Part shown: one piece after another, positions 33,151 through 42,240 of the stretch | Layout: every line of letters starts with the position of its first letter | Numbering within the stretch: position 1 is the stretch's first letter | Assembly: GCF_000814325.1 (NCBI RefSeq) | Contig: NZ_JPHF01000001.1 | Location: 248,001 to 312,000, forward strand | Source of the DNA: Flavihumibacter sp. ZG627 | GTDB lineage: Bacteria > Bacteroidota > Bacteroidia > Chitinophagales > Chitinophagaceae | Length of the DNA stretch: 64,000 bases | Direction of reading: 5' to 3' | Position numbers and translations under genes: made by a program | Notes under the pieces: model-generated | The model's database searches: none | The model's input: the letters and a program-made list of their open reading frames with translations, nothing else | What the model was told of the DNA's origin: nothing

Positions 33151-34701
33151 CTAGTTGGAGCCATCCTGCTGACCAAGCTTTACTGCAAAACTTCCAATTG
33201 CATTGCCACAATCCGTTCCTGCTTCCGAATCAAAGCGATAATGGATAGCTCCATAAATCCTAGACTCCGCCGCTTCTAAAGCCATCGCTTCAAAAGATGC
33301 ACTTTCCGCAGGAAAGATATAACCCAGAACAGTAGCCGCAGCAGCTGAAAAAGTTGAGTGACCCGATGTATATGAAGGGAAATTAGGCAAACCAATTGTT
33401 TTAATAGATGGATCTACCTGTGAGGGGCGTGGATAAAAATAATAGGTCTTGGCATCCCAGCAACTAATTCCTGCATCAAAGATCGCCATATTCATCAGAG
33501 CCAATGTTCTCGCAGTTCGCAGCTCACTGAATTTATTGGCAACTATTGACTTGCAGGCGATCTCATTCCAATGACCTGGTGGAGTATAGGTACTAGCTCC
33601 ATCGCCCCACAATTGTGCAATGCGCCATACCTCTCCCGAGCGTACCTCTGACATTCTCTTTACTTCCGCAAGGGCCTCTTTGAACTCGGCTGAACCAATA
33701 GCAGGGGGCGGTGGCGGACGTAAAGAATCGCGCTGGCTGGTTGTGATTAAGAATTGTTTCACATTTCCAAAGAACATCAGCATACCAGGTCTTGCAGGTT
33801 TCTCCAGGCTCTCCCATGGCATTGTTAATCCACGGTCAACAGCCGCCTGCTTCGCCTCCGCCCAAAGTGCCGGATTACCTCCCGCCTGGGCCATGCCATC
33901 CGTACGGTAACGCGCTAACACCTTTTCCACTACCTGGTTGGCGATCTGCTCTCCCGCAGCAATATCTGATGGCGCAGCAACACCGCTTACCACCTTTGCA
34001 CGCTTCTGTTCATCACGCTCACCCGCCAACATAGTGCTGTCATTAGGGAACATTACCCGCAACAACCGGTAACTTACCTGTGCTACAACAGCATCCTCCG
34101 AAGGAAAAGACGGAAGCCCTTCCTGAACAGTTTCAAGCGCCTTAATGGCCCCACCTTGTGCAGCAGGCGACATCCTCTTATACTGAAACTTATATTTCCA
34201 GGTAGTCACCAACGCATCATAAATAGCTACATGCAAATAGGCATAGGCCCTCGACGCATAAGGCGGGTTGGCAAAAGGAAATTTCGGATAAGCGCCCGGA
34301 TCATTCGCATTAGGTGTGGGATAATTACCTTCGGCAGTCGCTTCCGGCGGAATATTATATACCGATACCAGCTTTCTGGCAATTTCATTCCACCTTATGA
34401 TCCCGCTATTCTTCCATTTGTTGATAGCGCGCTTATCCGTCTCCGTTATCGATGCCTGCATGTCAGCTATCTGCTCTAATTCAGCTGTATAAGCCGCACT
34501 TCCAACCGCCTCTGGTGCGCTAATAGTAATGTCAGCAGGATTTCCCACAAGTATGGTCTTCCAGCTGCCACCATTGTTTTCAACAGCTACTGGTTCAAAA
34601 GAGGGGAGCGATCGTTGCTCCACTTCCTTGGAACAGCCGACGAAAATTGCCGCTATGGCAACTCCGGTCAGTATGATATTATTAGTTTTCTGCTTGCTCA
34701 T
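33151..34701 (-). CDS. Vanadium haloperoxidase/PAP2-superfamily lipoprotein (first copy)
   Basis: This 516-residue protein has a lipoprotein signal (ILTGVAIAAIFVGC) and the phosphate-binding motifs TYYFYPRPSQVD, PNFPSYTSGHSTFSAAAA and SRIYGAIHYRFDSEAG. In the first motif the lysine that usually precedes RP sits in AKTYYFYPRP. The long helical N-terminal part fits bacterial vanadium-haloperoxidase-related proteins. The ATG at 34701 overlaps the upstream barrel gene by 20 bases. It is probably periplasmic and membrane-tethered. Confidence 0.82.
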   Translation of the reverse strand: MSKQKTNNIILTGVAIAAIFVGCSKEVEQRSLPSFEPVAVENNGGSWKTILVGNPADITISAPEAVGSAAYTAELEQIADMQASITETDKRAINKWKNSGIIRWNEIARKLVSVYNIPPEATAEGNYPTPNANDPGAYPKFPFANPPYASRAYAYLHVAIYDALVTTWKYKFQYKRMSPAAQGGAIKALETVQEGLPSFPSEDAVVAQVSYRLLRVMFPNDSTMLAGERDEQKRAKVVSGVAAPSDIAAGEQIANQVVEKVLARYRTDGMAQAGGNPALWAEAKQAAVDRGLTMPWESLEKPARPGMLMFFGNVKQFLITTSQRDSLRPPPPPAIGSAEFKEALAEVKRMSEVRSGEVWRIAQLWGDGASTYTPPGHWNEIACKSIVANKFSELRTARTLALMNMAIFDAGISCWDAKTYYFYPRPSQVDPSIKTIGLPNFPSYTSGHSTFSAAAATVLGYIFPAESASFEAMALEAAESRIYGAIHYRFDSEAGTDCGNAIGSFAVKLGQQDGSN

Positions 34702-35629
34702 TTTTCTTTTTTTGGAAAGGTTTAAAAACATATTGTACACCACCCATCCAGGTAAAGGATTTGCCAATATTCCGGCCGGCTACAACCTGATCGCCCATCG
34801 CATGTAAGGCCAGCCCCTTTATCCATGGCGTCCACCAAAGTCCACTCACACCCACACTATGGCGGTCCATACGATTGCCCGGAAAGGGCATGTCATTGCG
34901 ACGGATATCACTACCACTGGTGCTGATAGCCCAGTTATATTGAGCGCCCAGCCTTACATGGCGATTATCAAAGCCCGCCCGCACACTGCCATCCCATACA
35001 TCAGGAATGGCCATCTCCTTACTGTAATACTGATCGTCGGTATAATAGGTCTCCCTGTCCACCTCAATTTTACCACGCATGATATAACCCGTCTGGATTG
35101 TGGTGAACCAACCCTTATCCAGTTTATAATGGCCGATAGCCCTGATCTGTGCAGTTTTTGCTCCCAACCCTATTGAATATGGCAGGAAATCCGGGATATA
35201 ATCTGTTACCGGAATAGAAAATCCTACGGTGGCAAAACTTAACAGCGTGCCTTTTCCAACCCTATTCTTTGTCAATTGAACCTTGGCCTCAACAGCCAGG
35301 TCCTGCCATCCCTTAAGATCTGCCATATAACCGGCGTCTGATTTATTGTGGATATATGGCACCGTAGCAAATACCGAGATCCTGTCGGTAATGCCATAAC
35401 CCAGCATGGGCATAAAGATTTTAGAGGTGAATTCCCCTATATTAAGATTCTCTCTCAATCTTTTTCCCTCCCAGTATTCTGTCCATTTGGATTGTCCATA
35501 ATCGGCCACGATGCAGAGTTCTCCTTTCGTCATCGTGAAACCATCGAAGGCGGTTTGCGCCATTGTATTTAACGCCGCCCCTGTAAGAATATACAGAAAG
35601 GCGACGCGTGTAAAAATGCGTCTGATCAT
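34682..35629 (-). CDS. Outer-membrane barrel / transporter-like protein upstream of haloperoxidase pair
   Basis: This 315-residue protein has a signal peptide ending NTMAQT. The body has many barrel-like strands, e.g. MPMLGYGITDRISVFATVPY and TLLSFATVGFSIPVTDY, typical of the outer-membrane transporter family related to phenol-degradation MetA. It is the first gene of the operon. The C-terminus ends in a charged tail (KKKNEQAEN) rather than an aromatic. Confidence 0.7.
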   Translation of the reverse strand: MIRRIFTRVAFLYILTGAALNTMAQTAFDGFTMTKGELCIVADYGQSKWTEYWEGKRLRENLNIGEFTSKIFMPMLGYGITDRISVFATVPYIHNKSDAGYMADLKGWQDLAVEAKVQLTKNRVGKGTLLSFATVGFSIPVTDYIPDFLPYSIGLGAKTAQIRAIGHYKLDKGWFTTIQTGYIMRGKIEVDRETYYTDDQYYSKEMAIPDVWDGSVRAGFDNRHVRLGAQYNWAISTSGSDIRRNDMPFPGNRMDRHSVGVSGLWWTPWIKGLALHAMGDQVVAGRNIGKSFTWMGGVQYVFKPFQKKKNEQAEN

Positions 35630-35660
35630 TGCAGTTGATTGGTTAAGTTGCTTACTCTAA

Positions 35661-35719
35661 GTGTGGCTCAACCGGGTACGCCTTGCAGCTATGCAAACTC
35701 ATACCCGGTTTGAGTACAC
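35661..35719. terminator. Nested inverted repeat between two minus-strand operons
   Basis: The outer arms (GTGTGGCTCAACCGGGTA and TACCCGGTTTGAGTACAC) pair with few mismatches. The inner TTGCA...TGCAA forms a second stem. It lies between the end of the DUF2157-type operon (35751) and the start of the barrel/haloperoxidase operon. It has no T tract. A terminator or regulatory fold are both possible. Confidence 0.45.
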
Positions 35720-35750
35720 TTACTTTCAATAAACGTAGTCACGAAAACAA

Positions 35751-36311
35751 TCAGGCATCTGGCGGTTGTTCGGGAGAATATTTTATTCCCGCAGATAGAT
35801 TAACCAGGTAATCATTATAGGATATACCGGTTTCGCGGAAAATGGGTGTGTAGGCTGCAATTGCCATGCTCTCCACACATTCAGTGAGAATATTTTTTAT
35901 GGAAACAGACTGCTTCCCGGTTTGATTACCCGTTGAATTTGTGTGCTGCAGGTCATTCACCATCTTGAAAAATTCATCCCTGGCATTGGTGATATGATGC
36001 GCCTCCGCATTGGGAATGCACCGCATTTCAAGTGAGTCGTTGTAGATCCTGCGCTCCACATACTGATATTTCATTCCGCCAATCATCACCTCGCCTTTAA
36101 CACGCTCAAAAATGGGAGAGTTGGTATAGTAGGGGAGTTCATCAACAGGAACCTTGATCGTTACCAATGCAGAAGCATCATAGTGATCAATATCAAGCCT
36201 CGCATCGAGCTGCTGGCTATAATGGGTTTCCAGGTAAGAAAAAACAGCGCGGTATCCCAGCAGATTGAACAGCAGGATGCCCATGGCAAGTATGGCAGCT
36301 AGTTTTTTCAC
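35751..36311 (-). CDS. Hypothetical exported or membrane-anchored protein, 186 aa
   Basis: An N-terminal hydrophobic segment (KLAAILAMGILLFNLLGYRAVF) anchors or exports it. The remaining 160 residues are mixed alpha/beta, with ASALVTIKVPVDELPYY and CIPNAEAHHITNARDEFFKM. No family is recognised. It follows the Gly-rich-tail membrane protein gene after 23 bases and is probably co-transcribed with it. Confidence 0.6.
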   Translation of the reverse strand: MKKLAAILAMGILLFNLLGYRAVFSYLETHYSQQLDARLDIDHYDASALVTIKVPVDELPYYTNSPIFERVKGEVMIGGMKYQYVERRIYNDSLEMRCIPNAEAHHITNARDEFFKMVNDLQHTNSTGNQTGKQSVSIKNILTECVESMAIAAYTPIFRETGISYNDYLVNLSAGIKYSPEQPPDA

Positions 36312-36334
36312 GAGGGGGAAAGTTAGTAAATTTT

Positions 36335-37528
36335 TTAATATTCCGCACCCGAACCCCCTCCGCCAAAACTTCCGCCCCCAAAACCAACCCCACCCTGGGC
36401 TTCTGGCGCCACCGCTACACCCGAATATCCCCCCACCACCAGCCAGGGTGCGCTCTGTAGCAGGTCGCCCTCATCACCGCCTTTCCTGAAGCTGTAAGAA
36501 CTCGCCCCTTTTTTCAGAATTCGTACCAACAGGCCTGTTAGCCCCAGCAATAACAAGCCATATATTAATGTGGTGATCTCCCCGGCAAAAACGGGGTAAT
36601 AATAGTGCTGGAAATAGAATGCACTCAACAGCAACACCATCCATATCCTTATTTGTAAACGGTCCTTTTTCACAATCGAACGCCATAACATTAAGATGGG
36701 TACAATCACCGTCCAGCCCCAATGAAATATCTGCCAGCCCGCTCCAGGATTTCCGATTCCCGCACCCTCTGTGCCTCCGGACCCCTGATTTGGCAAAGCT
36801 TGCTCCGCCAGCAACTTGTCTATTACAAATACATGCAGCGAAACATAGGCCAGCGCCACGGCAAAACTTCCCAGCACATGCAAACAGCGCCTATGCCACC
36901 TAAACTTTTCTCTTCCTTTTAAGTACCCGGCAACCAGGCTGCACGCCGACATCGTAACCGCCACTGCAAAACACATCAGCTGCGGCTGTGGATATTCATT
37001 CCAATAAAACAAGGTTATCACAACTGCACAGAGGCTGAGGAGTGAAGCCAGCACTGCCAGCCGGTCGAGATATCGGAGCCAGGCAGCACTGCACAACACA
37101 AAGGCGATTACTGCTACCCAAACCCTGTCGGGTGCATACAACATATCCAGTTGAAGTCCCGCAAAGAAAACCAGCGAACTAACCCCTGAATACAATAAAA
37201 TATCATCAATGCCCGAACCATAATGTCCGCGCTGGCGGATAAAATATTCCAATGCCCCAATACCCGCCAATCCTGTTAACAATGAAATATAATTTGCTTG
37301 CTCTGCCCACGTTGCCTGAACAATCAGCGCAACCACCGCCTGCAACACAATGCTTGTCAGTATTCCCAGTCCGATCCTCACAAAGAAATTAGGAATATAT
37401 AAGTGTGATGGAAACTGATGCTTTGCCAAAATCTGCTCTTTTTCTGTGATCAGCTCCTGCGAAAACGCCTCATCTATAAGACCCCTTTTCTCCAGTTGCT
37501 CCAGTTCAGGAATGGGATAAGCTATCAT
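36335..37528 (-). CDS. Polytopic membrane protein with Gly-rich C-terminal tail
   Basis: This 397-residue protein has about ten hydrophobic segments after a charged N-terminal helix (LEKRGLIDEAFSQELITEKE). It ends in GFGGGSFGGGGSGAEY. Similar tails occur in TPM/DUF2207-type envelope proteins, but the body is different. It resembles DUF4401-type partners of DUF2157 proteins. It overlaps the upstream DUF2157 gene by 23 bases, supporting a functional pair. The role is unknown. Confidence 0.65.
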   Translation of the reverse strand: MIAYPIPELEQLEKRGLIDEAFSQELITEKEQILAKHQFPSHLYIPNFFVRIGLGILTSIVLQAVVALIVQATWAEQANYISLLTGLAGIGALEYFIRQRGHYGSGIDDILLYSGVSSLVFFAGLQLDMLYAPDRVWVAVIAFVLCSAAWLRYLDRLAVLASLLSLCAVVITLFYWNEYPQPQLMCFAVAVTMSACSLVAGYLKGREKFRWHRRCLHVLGSFAVALAYVSLHVFVIDKLLAEQALPNQGSGGTEGAGIGNPGAGWQIFHWGWTVIVPILMLWRSIVKKDRLQIRIWMVLLLSAFYFQHYYYPVFAGEITTLIYGLLLLGLTGLLVRILKKGASSYSFRKGGDEGDLLQSAPWLVVGGYSGVAVAPEAQGGVGFGGGSFGGGGSGAEY

Positions 37529-38513
37529 GGTGCCTGAGTTTTTTGTTGAGGGAAATCAGTAAGGTCGTGAGCCCAATACCCGTACCAATAAAATAAAACA
37601 GTGTTATATAAACTGTATTGGGCCCCCGGTCAAGCAATGAGAGAACCTTATCTATAAATACGATCGTTATCGTAATATATGTGTACAACACCATAACCAC
37701 CATATAGTAAAAAGATCGATCCCGCATAGCTTTAAGGTAATGATACCAGGCGCCGGCCAGCAGTAAAATAAAAAACAATGGCCATGTCCTTTCAAAATTC
37801 AGCATCGCCGCTATCGATGAAATAAAAAAGAAATGGCTTCCAAACTGGTGATAGGTTCCTTCAAAATGTGGACGGATATCGCTCCTCTTTACCACCCACG
37901 ATAATCCTGTTAAAAATACACCCAGGCCCAGCGCGGTTATTATCGTACGGTTACTGTCAAGCTCGGCCAGCCCAAACACGCTCGACGCATTAATTGTCAG
38001 GCCCAGCCACGTCGCCAGGTTGGTTACGGCCAGTGCCAGTACACCCCGGTGATCAAAATAATAAGCCGTCGCAAATAGCAATACCATGGGTATAAATGTT
38101 GCCAATGACCACCTGCTTCCAAATAACTGGAACTGGCTCTGTAAATAACCCACCAGGGTCACCAGTAATATTGCTCCCAGCATCAATACATAGTCGAATA
38201 CCGGCGAAGATTCTTTATCTGATTCTCCCTCCCCGGCCGACTGTTTCTCTTTATGAAGAAAACACCATGTATAGCACCCGATCGTTGCTAATAAAAGTCC
38301 GGAAATTATAGCCAGGTGACCGATCTGGTCGATGTACTTATAGATCAATACACCTGTGCCTCCACTTACCAGCAATACTCCCAGGTAAAGCAATACCTGT
38401 ATCTCCAGTCGTACCGAGGTCTTCTGATACTTGTAAAACTGACGTATCTTTTCAATGGAAGCTTCCGAAAGCATCGAGCGCGTATAGAGGGCTTCAAAAA
38501 AAGCCAGTGCCAT
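37506..38513 (-). CDS. DUF2157-type polytopic membrane protein
   Basis: The soluble N-terminal helix (SEASIEKIRQFYKYQK) followed by paired membrane helices starting LYLGVLLVSGGTGVLIYKYI fits DUF2157. The 335 residues include eight or more membrane segments. The first ATG (38513) is used; Met14 is an alternative. It is the first gene of the operon. The function of the family is not known to me. Confidence 0.7.
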   Translation of the reverse strand: MALAFFEALYTRSMLSEASIEKIRQFYKYQKTSVRLEIQVLLYLGVLLVSGGTGVLIYKYIDQIGHLAIISGLLLATIGCYTWCFLHKEKQSAGEGESDKESSPVFDYVLMLGAILLVTLVGYLQSQFQLFGSRWSLATFIPMVLLFATAYYFDHRGVLALAVTNLATWLGLTINASSVFGLAELDSNRTIITALGLGVFLTGLSWVVKRSDIRPHFEGTYHQFGSHFFFISSIAAMLNFERTWPLFFILLLAGAWYHYLKAMRDRSFYYMVVMVLYTYITITIVFIDKVLSLLDRGPNTVYITLFYFIGTGIGLTTLLISLNKKLRHHDSLSHS

Positions 38514-38635
38514 GTTGATGGGGTTGTTCGGTTAAGATAACTTATTTTCTCTCAATACTAAACCAGGCCCCTGCTTCCGCATCCCCCGACTCTTCCGTTG
38601 AAACTAACAGGCGTTCGTAATTCAGGCTACTAACG

Positions 38636-38643
38636 TACATTTG
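38636..38643 (+). promoter_or_regulatory. -7 box of icmF
   Basis: TACATTTG, followed by C, fits the Bacteroidota -7 element and ends 25 bases before the icmF ATG. No TTG lies at the ideal upstream distance. I found no cobalamin riboswitch features in the 155-base gap. Confidence 0.4.
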
Positions 38644-38668
38644 CTAACTAATTGAAACTGCTTCTAAT

Positions 38669-41600
38669 ATGGGTTATACACCGGTTAATAAAGTTCGGAT
38701 AGTTACCGCAGCATCGCTGTTCGACGGGCATGATGCGGCCATCAATATCATGCGCAGGATATTGCAGTCAAAAGGGGCGGAGATCATCCACCTCGGACAT
38801 AACCGCTCCGTGCATGAAATTGTGGAAGCGGCCATTGAAGAAGATGTTCAGGGTATCGCCATCACCAGCTACCAGGGCGGACATGTGGAGTTCTTTAAGT
38901 ACATGAAAGACCTGCTTCACCAGAACGGTTGCGGTCATATTAAACTTTTCGGCGGCGGTGGAGGTACAATCCTCCCCGAAGAGATCCGTGAATTGCACAG
39001 CTATGGAATAACACGAATTTATTCGCCCGATGATGGCCGTACCATGGGCCTCGAAGGAATGATAGAAGACGTTATCAGGCAATGTGATTTTTCGCTTAAT
39101 GGAAACGGTTATAAATCACCCATGACGCTGGGCGAATGGAAAGATGTTCGCCTCATCGCAAGGGCCATTACAAACAAGGAACTTGGAGATGGAGAAACAC
39201 CCGTTTTGGCGGAGAAGCAAACCGCCAGCCAGCCTGTTCTGGGTATCACTGGAACAGGTGGTGCGGGAAAGAGTTCCGTCACCGATGAGATCGTAAGGAG
39301 ATTCCTCAATAATTTCACCGACAAAACAGTTGCCGTAATTTCCGTTGACCCCTCCAAGAAGAAAACCGGCGGGGCCTTACTGGGCGACCGGATCCGCATG
39401 AACAGCATCAGCTCTCCCCGTGCCTATATGCGTTCGCTTGCAACCCGCGATGATAATACTGCCCTGAGCGCACACGTTCAGGACGCCATCGATATTTGCC
39501 GCGCTGCAGGTTTTGACCTCGTGATATTGGAATCTGCAGGGGTGGGACAATCAGATGCTTCCATCCTCGATCATTGCGATGTTAGTCTCTACGTGATGAC
39601 ACCCGAATATGGTGCTGCTTCACAACTGGAGAAGATCAATATGCTCGATTATGCCGACCTGATCGCTATCAATAAATTCGATAAAAGTGGCGCGCTCGAT
39701 TCATTGCACGATGTTCGCAAACAATACAAACGCAATTATAATCTCTTCACCGCTAAAGATGAAGACCTTCCCATTGTTGGCACCATCGCCGCACAATTCA
39801 ATGATGCGGGAGTAAACGAACTTTTTGAAAAACTGGTATCAGTAATAGAGAAGAAAACAGGAACCAGTTTTGGTACTATAGAATTTCATAAACATAATAA
39901 AGATACTTCCGCAAAATCGCAGGTGATCCCTCCTAAAAGAGTTCGCTACCTCAGTGAGATTGCAGAGAATAACCGCGGTTATGATGCATGGGTGCAGGAG
40001 CAGGTTGCCATCGCCACAAAACTTTACCAGATCAATGGAATTATAGGGGAGAAAGAAGTTTCCGGCATTCCTGAACTGGCAAAAATGCGCGATCGCTTTC
40101 AGGAGCTGCTACATCCCGATTGCCGTAAACTCATCGAAGCCTGGCCTGCATTGGTGGATAAATACAGCAAGCCCTTTTTTGAATATGAAGTGAGGGATAA
40201 GATCATCCGCCAGCCGCTTACCACGGTTTCACTCAGCGGTACCACCGTCAAAAAAATGGTGTTGCCCAAATACCATGACTGGGGCGATATTCTTCGCTGG
40301 CAATTACAGGAAAATGTTCCGGGTGAATTTCCTTATACCGCAGGTGTTTTTGAATTGAAAAGGCAGGGTGAAGATCCTACCCGGATGTTCGCAGGCGAAG
40401 GTGGACCGGAACGTACAAACAAACGCTTTCACTATGTTTCACATGACCAGCCAGCGAAACGTCTCTCTACAGCATTTGATTCGGTTACACTTTATGGTGA
40501 GGATCCCGCTCCAAGGCCCGATATCTATGGTAAGATCGGTAATAGTGGTGTGAGCATCGCAACAGTTGATGATGCTAAAAAACTTTATAGCGGTTTCGAT
40601 CTCTGCGATCCTAAAACCAGCGTTAGCATGACTATCAATGGTCCTGCCCCCATTTTACTCGCCTTCTTCATGAATGCGGCCATCGACCAGGCTTGTGAAA
40701 AATATCTTGATAAGCAATTGAAGGAATGTCGTCCGGGTATTGGGCAGTGGGGACTTGAATCTGCTGGTGATAATAGTATATCGGGGAGTAAAACAAGGTC
40801 GGATAATCAGGAACAGCTTAGAGATGGGGGTGTGGCCGGGTCAGCCTCCAAAGCGGATCCTGTGATGGTGAAAGAAGTGCTGCTAAACAAATTTGCAAAA
40901 CTTCCCCGACCCAAATATTATAATCCCTCCTCACCCGAACGACTACCCGAAGGAAATAACGGGCTTGGACTTGCACTGCTGGGCTTCAGCGGTGATGAAG
41001 TTTTACCTCCCGATATTTATGAGCGCATAAAAGCGGAAGCGCTTAGCCAGGTACGTGGAACCGTGCAGGCCGATATCCTCAAAGAAGACCAGGCCCAGAA
41101 CACCTGTATCTTCTCTACCGAATTTGCCCTTAAACTCATGGGCGATGTTCAGCAATATTTTATTGACCAGAAGGTACGTAATTTTTACAGTGTCAGCATC
41201 AGCGGATATCATATTGCAGAAGCTGGCGCCAATCCTATTACACAACTTGCCTTCACCCTCGCCAATGGATTTACCTATGTGGAATATTACCTGAGCCGCG
41301 GTATGCATATCGATGATTTTGCCCCCAACCTCAGCTTCTTTTTCAGCAATGGAATGGATCCGGAATACAGTGTCATCGGACGTGTTGCAAGGCGCATCTG
41401 GGCCAAGGCTATGAAGCTGAAATACAAGGGCAATGATCGCAGCCAGAAACTCAAATACCATATCCAGACCTCAGGGCGTTCGCTGCATGCACAGGAGATC
41501 GATTTTAATGATATCCGGACCACGCTCCAGGCCCTTTATGCTATTTATGATAACTGCAATTCGCTCCATACAAACGCATACGACGAAGCCATTACCACAC

Positions 41601-42154
41601 CAACAGAAGAAAGCGTTCGTCGCGCCATGGCCATCCAGCTGATCATCAACCGCGAACTCGGTAGCGCCAAAACCGAAAACTTTATCCAGGGTTCCTTCCT
41701 CATCGAAGAAATGACCAACCTGGTGGAAGAAGCAGTGCTGGCAGAATTCGATCGCATCAATGAACGCGGTGGTGTTTTAGGCGCTATGGAAAGGATGTAC
41801 CAGCGTAACAAGATCCAGGAAGAAAGCCTTCACTACGAAATGCAAAAACATACCGGCGAACTTCCCCTGATTGGTGTCAATTCCTTCCTCAATAAAAAGG
41901 GGTCACCCACCAGCATACCGGGCGAGGTCATCCGAAGCACCCGTGAGGAAAAAGAACAGCAGATTGAAAACCTCCATGCCTTCTGGAAACGCAATGAGGG
42001 CCGCTCCGCCGCTGCACTTGCAAAACTTCGCGAAGTGGCCATCAATAACGGCAACATCTTCGCAGAGCTGATGGAAACCGTTAAATATTGCTCCCTCGGC
42101 CAGATCACCCACGCCCTCTACGAAGTAGGCGGACAGTATCGCAGGAATATGTAA
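38669..42154 (+). CDS. icmF: Fused isobutyryl-CoA mutase (B12-dependent) with G-protein chaperone domain
   Basis: IcmF interconverts isobutyryl-CoA and n-butyryl-CoA using adenosylcobalamin. Domain order is a B12-binding domain (residues 5-140, [24 protein letters not shown]), a MeaB-like GTPase (about 190-400, Walker [19 protein letters not shown]), and the acyl-CoA mutase barrel (from about 530, with [17 protein letters not shown] and [15 protein letters not shown]). At 1161 residues it exceeds the usual length of about 1090. The excess includes a Ser/Gly/Asp-rich stretch near residues 695-730. A long-class palindrome starts three bases past its stop. Confidence 0.92.
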   Translation: MGYTPVNKVRIVTAASLFDGHDAAINIMRRILQSKGAEIIHLGHNRSVHEIVEAAIEEDVQGIAITSYQGGHVEFFKYMKDLLHQNGCGHIKLFGGGGGTILPEEIRELHSYGITRIYSPDDGRTMGLEGMIEDVIRQCDFSLNGNGYKSPMTLGEWKDVRLIARAITNKELGDGETPVLAEKQTASQPVLGITGTGGAGKSSVTDEIVRRFLNNFTDKTVAVISVDPSKKKTGGALLGDRIRMNSISSPRAYMRSLATRDDNTALSAHVQDAIDICRAAGFDLVILESAGVGQSDASILDHCDVSLYVMTPEYGAASQLEKINMLDYADLIAINKFDKSGALDSLHDVRKQYKRNYNLFTAKDEDLPIVGTIAAQFNDAGVNELFEKLVSVIEKKTGTSFGTIEFHKHNKDTSAKSQVIPPKRVRYLSEIAENNRGYDAWVQEQVAIATKLYQINGIIGEKEVSGIPELAKMRDRFQELLHPDCRKLIEAWPALVDKYSKPFFEYEVRDKIIRQPLTTVSLSGTTVKKMVLPKYHDWGDILRWQLQENVPGEFPYTAGVFELKRQGEDPTRMFAGEGGPERTNKRFHYVSHDQPAKRLSTAFDSVTLYGEDPAPRPDIYGKIGNSGVSIATVDDAKKLYSGFDLCDPKTSVSMTINGPAPILLAFFMNAAIDQACEKYLDKQLKECRPGIGQWGLESAGDNSISGSKTRSDNQEQLRDGGVAGSASKADPVMVKEVLLNKFAKLPRPKYYNPSSPERLPEGNNGLGLALLGFSGDEVLPPDIYERIKAEALSQVRGTVQADILKEDQAQNTCIFSTEFALKLMGDVQQYFIDQKVRNFYSVSISGYHIAEAGANPITQLAFTLANGFTYVEYYLSRGMHIDDFAPNLSFFFSNGMDPEYSVIGRVARRIWAKAMKLKYKGNDRSQKLKYHIQTSGRSLHAQEIDFNDIRTTLQALYAIYDNCNSLHTNAYDEAITTPTEESVRRAMAIQLIINRELGSAKTENFIQGSFLIEEMTNLVEEAVLAEFDRINERGGVLGAMERMYQRNKIQEESLHYEMQKHTGELPLIGVNSFLNKKGSPTSIPGEVIRSTREEKEQQIENLHAFWKRNEGRSAAALAKLREVAINNGNIFAELMETVKYCSLGQITHALYEVGGQYRRNM

Positions 42155-42157
42155 ATT

Positions 42158-42230
42158 AGGTGTCTGACACATGTTCGGGAGACGTTAGAACATATGTTCG
42201 AACATCACCCGAACATGTGTCAGACACTTA
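42158..42230. repeat. Long-class GTCTGAC palindrome (L3)
   Basis: The arms AGGTGTCTGACACATGTTCG and CGAACATGTGTCAGACACTT enclose GGAGACGTTAGAACATATG and TTCGAACAT. It fills almost the whole 86-base gap between icmF and the BNR-repeat gene, so the next gene has little room for its own promoter. Confidence 0.92.
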
Positions 42231-42240
42231 ACTAACATGC

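Noticed and set aside
30614-35629. Halogenated natural-product cluster
   Set aside because: There are haloperoxidase-like genes but no polyketide, peptide or terpene synthases anywhere in the window.
38514-38668. Cobalamin riboswitch before icmF
   Set aside because: The 155-base gap has a promoter box close to the start codon and no B12-box-like sequence that I can recognise.
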